A stretch of 64,000 nt of DNA from assembly GCA_045646845.1 (NCBI GenBank), contig JAZRLO010000026.1, positions 62,001 through 126,000 on the forward strand, written 5' to 3'. Each line of letters starts with the position of its first letter. Position 1 is the first letter of the stretch. Both the position numbers and the translations under genes were made by a program. Shown here piece by piece: positions 59,281-64,000 of the stretch. Below the pieces are notes generated by a model. That model had not been told where the DNA came from. It searched no databases and saw only the letters and a program-made list of their open reading frames with translations. This DNA is from HGM04593 sp045646845. Lineage in GTDB: Bacteria; Bacteroidota; Bacteroidia; Bacteroidales; Bacteroidaceae.

Positions 59281-60252
59281 ATGATTGAGAGGAACTTCGT
59301 TCTTGACGGGATTGACCTTGTAGGTTTTTATGGAGCAGGCAATGTACATTTGCAGATGCTCAAACGTCTGCACCCGAAATTGAGAATCGTGGCGCGCGAC
59401 AACATAATCAAGGCGTTGGGTGACGAGGATGAACTCGACCGTTTCAACAGGGTCATTGAACTGCTCAAAGGGTACTGCAACAAGTACAACAGCCTTAACG
59501 AAGAGGCTATAATAGATGCCGTGAACGGCAAGAAGGGTGACAAGGGCAGCGACAGCAATGTCATTGTATATAACATAAACGGACGCCCTATATATCCGCG
59601 AAGCGAGAACCAGTGCAGACTTGTAGAGGAGTACAAAAAGAACGACATGGTTTTTGCGGTCGGGCCTGCGGGTACGGGAAAGACATATACCGCCATCGCG
59701 CTTGCCGTGAAGGCACTGAAGAACCGCGAGATAAGGAAAATAATCCTCAGCCGCCCTGCGGTGGAGGCCGGCGAAAAACTGGGATTCCTGCCCGGAGACA
59801 TGCGCGACAAGATTGACCCGTACCTGCAACCGTTGTACGATGCTCTGGAGGATATGATTCCCGTATCGAAGCTGAAGGAGCACATGGACAACAACGTGAT
59901 TCAGATTGCTCCGCTCGCATTCATGCGCGGACGCACGTTGAACGATGCCGTGGTGATATTGGACGAGGCGCAGAACACGACTCCGCAACAGATAAAAATG
60001 TTCCTCACCCGAATGGGATCGAACACCAAGATGATAATCACGGGAGACCTCACGCAGATTGACCTGCCGCACCACAGCGGTTCAGGACTGTTGCACGCGC
60101 TGCACATCCTCAAAGGTGTAAAAGGCATTGGATTCGTAACGCTGGAGAAAAAAGACATCGTACGCCACAAGCTTGTGACAAGAATTGTAGAGGCATACGA
60201 GAAGCACGAAGAACAAGAGAAAGAGAACAGGAAACAGAATAAAAACAATTAA
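59281..60252 (+). CDS. PhoH-family ATPase
   Basis: The 323-residue cytosolic protein has the PhoH P-loop domain: Walker A GPAGTGKT (128-135), SRPAVEAGEKLGFLPGDM, Walker B VVILDEAQN (about 223-231), GSNTKMIITGDLTQIDLP and a closing FVTLEKKDIVRHKLVTRIVEAYE. An N-terminal KH-like region (1-70) is present, as in the longer PhoH proteins. PhoH proteins are RNA-linked ATPases, sometimes tied to helicase or ribosome functions; the exact role is unsettled. It is first in a four-gene operon with purC 12 bases downstream. Confidence 0.92.
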   Translation: MIERNFVLDGIDLVGFYGAGNVHLQMLKRLHPKLRIVARDNIIKALGDEDELDRFNRVIELLKGYCNKYNSLNEEAIIDAVNGKKGDKGSDSNVIVYNINGRPIYPRSENQCRLVEEYKKNDMVFAVGPAGTGKTYTAIALAVKALKNREIRKIILSRPAVEAGEKLGFLPGDMRDKIDPYLQPLYDALEDMIPVSKLKEHMDNNVIQIAPLAFMRGRTLNDAVVILDEAQNTTPQQIKMFLTRMGSNTKMIITGDLTQIDLPHHSGSGLLHALHILKGVKGIGFVTLEKKDIVRHKLVTRIVEAYEKHEEQEKENRKQNKNN

Positions 60253-60264
60253 AAAGATATTGAT

Positions 60265-61209
60265 ATGGCAAAAGCATTGACTAACACAGAATTCAATTTC
60301 AAGAACCAGAAGAGCGTATATCACGGCAAGGTACGCGACGTTTATACAGTAGGCGACGACAAACTGGTGATGGTTGCGACAGACCGTATCTCGGCTTTCG
60401 ACGTGGTACTGCCCAAGGGTATTCCCTTCAAGGGACAGATGCTGAACCAGATTGCGGCGAAGTTCCTCGATGCAACAACCGACATATGCCCCAACTGGAA
60501 ATTGGCCACACCGGATCCGATGGTAACAGTTGGCGTAATGTGCGAAGGCTTCCCGGTGGAGATGATTGTCCGCGGCTATCTCTGCGGCTCGGCATGGCGT
60601 GCATACAAGAGCGGCGTGCGCGAGATTTGCGGCGTCAAGCTCCCTGAGGGCATGAGAGAGAACGAGAAGTTCCCCGAGCCCATCATCACACCGACAACAA
60701 AGGCAGAAATAGGCGAACATGATGCCGATATCTCAAAAGAGGAGATTCTGGCACAGGGCCTTGCAACTCCCGAGGAGTATGAGATTCTTGAGAAATACAC
60801 TCTTGCACTGTTCAAGAGAGGCACGGAGATTGCTGCAGAGCGCGGCCTTATCCTTGTTGACACCAAATATGAGTTCGGCAAGCACAACGGCACCATCTAC
60901 CTGATGGACGAGATACACACCCCTGACAGCAGCCGCTATTTCTATGCTGATGGCTATCAGGAGAAGTTCGAGAAGGGCGAACCGCAGAAGCAGCTCTCAA
61001 AAGAGTTCGTACGCGAGTGGCTCATGGAGAACGGCTTCCAGGGCAAGGAGGGACAGCAGGTTCCCGAAATGACCGACGCGATTGTGGAGAGTATCAGCAA
61101 CCGTTACATCGAACTGTTCGAGAACATCACCGGCGAGAAGTTCGTGAAGGAGGAGTGCGAAGACATCAATGCACGCATTGAGAAGAATGTAAGCGAGTAC
61201 CTGGGATAA
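60265..61209 (+). CDS. purC: SAICAR synthase (phosphoribosylaminoimidazole-succinocarboxamide synthase)
   Basis: The 314-residue enzyme joins aspartate to CAIR in purine synthesis using ATP. Motifs include GKVRDVYTVGDDKLVMVATDRISAFD (in parts: GKVRDVY, TDRISAFD), IVRGYLCGSAWRAYKSG, LVDTKYEFG and DEIHTPDSSRYFY. The length matches the long form of Bacteroidota and yeast-like enzymes. No other pur gene is adjacent; it is placed between phoH and menG in a mixed operon. Confidence 0.96.
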   Translation: MAKALTNTEFNFKNQKSVYHGKVRDVYTVGDDKLVMVATDRISAFDVVLPKGIPFKGQMLNQIAAKFLDATTDICPNWKLATPDPMVTVGVMCEGFPVEMIVRGYLCGSAWRAYKSGVREICGVKLPEGMRENEKFPEPIITPTTKAEIGEHDADISKEEILAQGLATPEEYEILEKYTLALFKRGTEIAAERGLILVDTKYEFGKHNGTIYLMDEIHTPDSSRYFYADGYQEKFEKGEPQKQLSKEFVREWLMENGFQGKEGQQVPEMTDAIVESISNRYIELFENITGEKFVKEECEDINARIEKNVSEYLG

Positions 61210-61212
61210 AAC

Positions 61213-61947
61213 ATGGACTACAGGCACGAAAAGGTAAAGCCCTACGGCAGCGAAGGCGAGAAGAGGGAACAGATTGAGGCGATGTTCGACAACATCGCTC
61301 CCGAATATGACAGGTTCAACTATCTCGCATCGATGAACATAGACAAGATATGGCGCAAACGCGCCATATCTTCTTTGAAGCCATTTGCTCCGCGTAGAGT
61401 GCTTGACATAGCTACCGGAACGGGAGACCTGGCAATACTCATAAACAAGAAGCTGAAACCCGAAACGGTCATAGGATGCGACATTTCGGAGGGAATGATG
61501 AATGTGGCAAGGGAGAAATGCCGCAAGAAGGGGATAACGAACATCATGTTCGACAAGGAGGACTGCACCGCACTATCCTACCCCGACGGCAGTTTCGACG
61601 CCGTCACATCGTCATTCGGCATCCGCAACTTCCAGGAACTTGACAAGGCTCTCGGCGAGATGTGCCGCGTGCTCCGCCCGAGCGGACACCTGGCAGTGCT
61701 TGAGCTTTCGTCCCCGGTAAAGTTCCCGATGAAACAGTTGTTCCCGTTCTACGCGAAATATGTGATGCCCACCTTGGGACGCATATTCTCAAAGGACGCG
61801 AAGGCATACAAGTACCTGCCTGAGTCGATGGCAGCGTTCCCGCAAGGCGAAGTACTACAGAACAGCATGCTGAAGGCCGGGTTCAGCAAAGTAACATTCC
61901 GCCGATTCACCGGCGGGGTATGTACACTCTATTTGGCTGAAAAATGA
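61213..61947 (+). CDS. menG: Demethylmenaquinone methyltransferase (UbiE/MenG)
   Basis: The 244-residue class I methyltransferase does the last step of menaquinone synthesis, needed for anaerobic fumarate respiration in this group. Motifs: MFDNIAPEYDRFNYLASMNID, LDIATGTGDLAI (SAM-binding), SEGMMNVAREK, FDAVTSSFGIRNFQELDKAL and the C-terminal GGVCTLYLAEK. It starts three bases after purC and its stop overlaps the start of aroE (ATGA), a translational coupling. The quinone is assumed to be menaquinone because Bacteroidales do not make ubiquinone. Confidence 0.94.
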   Translation: MDYRHEKVKPYGSEGEKREQIEAMFDNIAPEYDRFNYLASMNIDKIWRKRAISSLKPFAPRRVLDIATGTGDLAILINKKLKPETVIGCDISEGMMNVAREKCRKKGITNIMFDKEDCTALSYPDGSFDAVTSSFGIRNFQELDKALGEMCRVLRPSGHLAVLELSSPVKFPMKQLFPFYAKYVMPTLGRIFSKDAKAYKYLPESMAAFPQGEVLQNSMLKAGFSKVTFRRFTGGVCTLYLAEK

Positions 61948-62699
61948 AAAAATACGGAATTATAGGTTTTCCCTTGGCACAATCGGCCAGCCCGGCATTC
62001 TTTAACGGAAAGTTCGAAAAGGAAGGAATAGATGCAAGATACATCCCCTTTGAGATAGAGAACATTGAGGAACTGCCGCGCATATTGGAAGAGAACCCCG
62101 AACTGCAGGGATTCAACGTCACCATTCCCCACAAGATTGCAGTAATGCAGTACCTCGAGAGAATGAGCGACGAGGCAAAGGGGATAAATGCAGTAAACGT
62201 GGTAAAAGTCGTGCGCGATGCCGGAGGCAAGCCGCGCCTGTGGGGTTACAACAGCGACGTGATAGGATTCACACGTTCGATAGAGCCTCTGCTGAATGCG
62301 GACCACAAAAAGGCACTTGTACTTGGTACAGGAGGTGCATCAAAGGCCATTGCATACGCATTGGAGAGACTTGGCATCAAGGTACAATACGTATCGCGCA
62401 AAGCGAACGACAAGGCCATGGCATACAGCGACATCACTCCGGAAATAATGGAGAGCCACACCGTCATAGTGAACTGCACGCCACTCGGCATGATCGGCCA
62501 CGGCATTGACCAGTGCCCCGACATTCCTTATGAAATGCTTGGCGGCAAGCACCTGTTGTACGACATCGTCTATAACCCGGAGAACACGCTGTTCCTGCAA
62601 AAAGGTGCGGCACGGGGCGCAGTAACCAAAAGCGGTTACGAAATGTGGTACCTTCAGGCCCTCGCCTCCTGGCAAATCTGGAATCAAAGCGCACTTTGA
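61944..62699 (+). CDS. aroE: Shikimate dehydrogenase
   Basis: The 251-residue NADP-linked enzyme reduces 3-dehydroshikimate. Visible are the substrate site LAQSASPAFFN, the catalytic lysine in NVTIPHKIAVM, GYNSDVIGF with its aspartate, the nucleotide loop GTGGASKAIAYAL, and NCTPLGM. The final residues ASWQIWNQSAL are encoded inside a perfect 15-bp hairpin that covers the stop codon (62675-62708), beyond which 76-base repeats start. The protein ends at the usual family position, so it is probably intact. Last gene of the phoH-purC-menG-aroE operon. Confidence 0.93.
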   Translation: MKKYGIIGFPLAQSASPAFFNGKFEKEGIDARYIPFEIENIEELPRILEENPELQGFNVTIPHKIAVMQYLERMSDEAKGINAVNVVKVVRDAGGKPRLWGYNSDVIGFTRSIEPLLNADHKKALVLGTGGASKAIAYALERLGIKVQYVSRKANDKAMAYSDITPEIMESHTVIVNCTPLGMIGHGIDQCPDIPYEMLGGKHLLYDIVYNPENTLFLQKGAARGAVTKSGYEMWYLQALASWQIWNQSAL

Positions 62700-62708
62700 T
62701 TCCAGATT
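62675..62708 (+). terminator. Perfect 15-bp hairpin spanning the aroE stop codon
   Basis: AATCTGGAATCAAAG (62675-62689) pairs with 62694-62708 around CGCA. No T tract follows, so it may be part of the adjoining repeat element rather than a terminator. Confidence 0.55.
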
Positions 62709-62779
62709 CGACAAAGCACGTAGCAACAAGTCACGCGAAGTACCGCGCCAGTGGTACCGTGTGGGGTGCGATAAACGTG
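62704..62779. repeat. 76-base direct repeat, copy 1
   Basis: Starts AGATTCGACAAAGCACGTAG and ends GGTGCGATAAACGTG. It differs from copy 2 at one position (T for A within TACCGNGTGG). Confidence 0.92.
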
Positions 62780-62799
62780 GTTTGTCAAATCGAAAAAAC

Positions 62800-62875
62800 A
62801 GATTCGACAAAGCACGTAGCAACAAGTCACGCGAAGTACCGCGCCAGTGGTACCGAGTGGGGTGCGATAAACGTG
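62800..62875. repeat. 76-base direct repeat, copy 2
   Basis: Separated from copy 1 by 20 unrelated bases. A short third fragment follows directly (CAGCAACGGGTTACGCGAAT, 62876-62895), matching the repeat core TAGCAACAAGTCACGCGAAG. Confidence 0.92.
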
Positions 62876-62913
62876 CAGCAACGGGTTACGCGAATCCTGA
62901 AAGTTGATTAATA

Positions 62914-62967
62914 AAAGTCAAAATAAAAAACGTGCAAAATAGTTTGCACGTTTTTTATTTTGACTTT
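62914..62967 (-). terminator. 25-bp perfect bidirectional terminator
   Basis: Left arm 62914-62938 and right arm 62943-62967 pair completely around ATAG; the arms contain A6 and T6 runs flanking CGTGCAAA. It lies between convergent aroE and the small lipoprotein gene, eight bases past the lipoprotein stop. Confidence 0.9.
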
Positions 62968-62975
62968 CAAACTTA

Positions 62976-63224
62976 TTAGAGTTCAGCAGCCATACCCTGA
63001 AGCATTGCTGCAGCCAATTCAGCAGCGTGCTCCTCAGCCCACTTTTCAGCTTCAGCTTTCTGCTCTTCTGTCATACCTTTCTCAGCCTCTTCTACAGCTT
63101 TATATGTTGCCTCTGTAGGATTAGCAATGAAATCCTCCATAGCACTGATACCAGGGTTACCACCACATGAAACCATCACCAACATTGCGAACGCTGCGCA
63201 AATAGAAACAAGATACTTTTTCAT
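62976..63224 (-). CDS. Small lipoprotein, paralogue A
   Basis: The 82-residue product has a lipoprotein signal MKKYLVSICAAFAMLVMVSC (lipobox MVSC, Cys20) and a 60-residue, highly charged helical mature part with the pattern FIANPTEATYKAVEEAEKGM and many Glu/Ala. No domain is recognised. It is a close paralogue of the next gene: promoter, leader and signal peptide are almost identical while the mature parts have diverged. It is probably envelope-located and abundant, but function is unknown. It has its own promoter and a strong terminator. Confidence 0.8.
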   Translation of the reverse strand: MKKYLVSICAAFAMLVMVSCGGNPGISAMEDFIANPTEATYKAVEEAEKGMTEEQKAEAEKWAEEHAAELAAAMLQGMAAEL

Positions 63225-63258
63225 AGTTATAAGTTTTATTAAAATTGTTTAACAACAG

Positions 63259-63288
63259 CAAATATACACAAATAGAAATACAAACCAA
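63259..63288 (-). promoter_or_regulatory. Promoter of small lipoprotein A
   Basis: Minus strand TTG (complement of 63286-63288), 19 bases, TATATTTG (complement of 63259-63266). Confidence 0.8.
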
Positions 63289-63366
63289 AACTTTTTCAAA
63301 AATATGTTAATCAGCAATAATAAAAGAGGACAAAATTTGCCCTTTTTATGATTAGTCCATTTTTTA

Positions 63367-63612
63367 TTATTGATTTATCGCCTTCATTGTAGCCCCATTA
63401 ACCTCTTCTCTATGCTCATCAAGCCACAACTTATATTCTTTAGCCTCATCAGCTGTCAAACCTTTGAAACTCTCAGTCATAGCCTCTAAATTCTCCGCCG
63501 TAGGATTAGCAATAAGAGCCTCTGCCGCTGCGATAGAGGGATTGTTACCACTACATGAAACCATCGCCAACGTTGCGAACGCAACGCAAATAGAAACAAG
63601 ATACTTTTTCAT
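63367..63612 (-). CDS. Small lipoprotein, paralogue B
   Basis: From MKKYLVSICVAFATLAMVSC the product has 81 residues with lipobox MVSC (Cys20). The mature part contains ALIANPTAENLEAMTESFKGL, aligning with FIANPTEATYKAVEEAEKGM of paralogue A, and ends in charged helix. A longer frame starts at 63657, but that codon overlaps the promoter -7 box, so the signal-peptide Met is certain. Tandem duplication with paralogue A is evident. The function is unknown. No clear terminator lies between the two genes, so read-through into A is possible. Confidence 0.78.
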   Translation of the reverse strand: MKKYLVSICVAFATLAMVSCSGNNPSIAAAEALIANPTAENLEAMTESFKGLTADEAKEYKLWLDEHREEVNGATMKAINQ

Positions 63613-63646
63613 AGTTATAAGTTTTATCAAGATTGTTTGACAACGG

Positions 63647-63676
63647 CAAATATACACAAATAGAGATACAAACCAA
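63647..63676 (-). promoter_or_regulatory. Promoter of small lipoprotein B
   Basis: Minus strand TTG (complement of 63674-63676), 19 bases, TATATTTG (complement of 63647-63654); nearly identical to the promoter of paralogue A. Confidence 0.8.
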
Positions 63677-63804
63677 AACTTTTCAAAAAAGACGGTGTAG
63701 AAATTATTTTACATGTACACAATAGAGAAGCCCTATATGACAACCTGTTATTATGCGAGACGCATACTTATAAAGGTGAGTTTATATGACTTTACCCTAA
63801 AAAG

Positions 63805-63840
63805 AGTGGCGCACCCTAAATGAACAAAGGGTACGCCACT
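63805..63840 (-). terminator. Terminator-like hairpin near the right edge
   Basis: AGTGGCG/CGCCACT with inner ACCCT/AGGGT and one C-A mismatch. T-rich sequence follows on both strands (TTTTCTTT on plus, CTTTTTAG on minus). No plus-strand gene is near, so it more likely ends a minus-strand transcript entering from the right. Confidence 0.7.
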
Positions 63841-63882
63841 TTTCTTTACAGAGTTATTAAAACAAGAAGGCTATGATTTTAT

Positions 63883-63984
63883 CTATTCAAATACTTTACG
63901 ATATACAGCCACTACTGACCATCCGTGCTTAGGTGAATAGTCAAAGTAACTGTACATAAACTCCAAGTGATAATTCAAGATGTA
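63883..63984 (-). pseudogene. Possible 3' remnant of a minus-strand gene
   Basis: A 33-codon stretch bounded upstream by an in-frame TAA (63985-63987) ends YSPKHGWSVVAVYRKVFE before a TAG. The composition is protein-like and a terminator hairpin follows 43 bases later, but the upstream stop means it is either a decayed end or chance. I do not recognise the family. Confidence 0.25.
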
Positions 63985-64000
63985 TTAAATAGATTTGTCA

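Larger units (their letters stand above)
63677..64000. other. Right-edge region, mostly non-coding
   Basis: Apart from the hairpin at 63805-63840 and a short possible coding remnant on the minus strand, these 324 bases show no gene, RNA or repeat I can support. Confidence 0.5.

Noticed and set aside
62704..62895. CRISPR-like direct repeats
   Set aside because: Only two full copies, each 76 bases, with a 20-base gap; repeats are too long, the array too short, and no cas gene is present.
62645..62911. 88-residue plus-strand frame with a repeated peptide (HVATSHAKYRASGT)
   Set aside because: It starts inside aroE in another frame and is made only by the two 76-base DNA repeats.

Overview
The window is a stretch of Bacteroidales (Bacteroidota) chromosome, most like Bacteroidaceae or Prevotellaceae. 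The evidence is: the promoter boxes (-33 TTG, 19 bases, -7 TAnnTTTG) read off many genes; lipoproteins and secreted proteins of Bacteroidota type (DUF4919, DUF4296, PCMD/GEVED-like proteins with a GIYIVDGxKxLVK tail); a zinc-less DksA; and the gene order ileS-dksA-lspA-DUF4296. No species call is possible from the sequence alone. I see no prophage, integrase, transposase, CRISPR array, tRNA or rRNA.

Layout. 1-8 kb: the end of an unknown protein, a DUF4919 protein, clpC, an AspT/YidE-type transporter and htpG, all on the plus strand. 8-19 kb: a mostly minus-strand block with tyrS, a YycJ-like metallo-hydrolase, a BamA/TamA-like outer-membrane lipoprotein and the run ileS-dksA-lspA-DUF4296-small protein; a SpoU/TrmH methyltransferase gene is divergent. 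19.5-28.8 kb: a five-gene minus-strand operon reading SEDS-PBP fusion, Ser/Thr kinase, FHA protein, degenerate FHA-like protein, membrane PP2C phosphatase. 29-42 kb: an AmgK-like kinase fused to a RapZ C-terminal domain, a secreted GEVED protein, gdhA, an AmpG-like transporter, an N-acetylglucosamine-type kinase with an FKBP lipoprotein, a second (polytopic) Ser/Thr kinase and a NahK-like sugar kinase. 42-46.7 kb: a secreted GEVED protein, a GH29 fucosidase with a discoidin-like domain, and a small MH-clan peptidase. 46.7-54.5 kb: yigZ, serC, topB and both methylmalonyl-CoA mutase subunits. 55-59 kb: hydG and hydE divergent from a group-B [FeFe] hydrogenase. 59-62.7 kb: phoH-purC-menG-aroE. 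62.7-64 kb: dispersed repeats, two tandem paralogous small lipoproteins and an unresolved right edge.

How it fits together. The most striking unit is the 19.5-28.8 kb operon. A SEDS glycosyltransferase and a class B penicillin-binding protein are joined in one 1486-residue polypeptide, followed by a kinase, two FHA-type proteins and a PP2C phosphatase. This repeats, in a Bacteroidota genome, the functional inventory of the actinobacterial fhaA-fhaB-pstP-rodA-pbpA-pknA-pknB locus, but with no PASTA sensor, a kinase that has lost two usual lysines, and one decayed FHA domain. Nearby genes for amino-sugar kinases and an AmpG-like permease give the 28-42 kb part a peptidoglycan and amino-sugar flavour. 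The methylmalonyl-CoA mutase and hydrogenase genes point to an anaerobic fermenter making succinate/propionate and H2. The fucosidase and GEVED proteins point to host or plant glycan use.

Several dispersed repeats are visible: SERSEE-type 26-mers, a 76-base direct repeat with a diverged relative 55 kb away, and a 124-base imperfect palindrome. Convergent gaps carry unusually long perfect hairpins.
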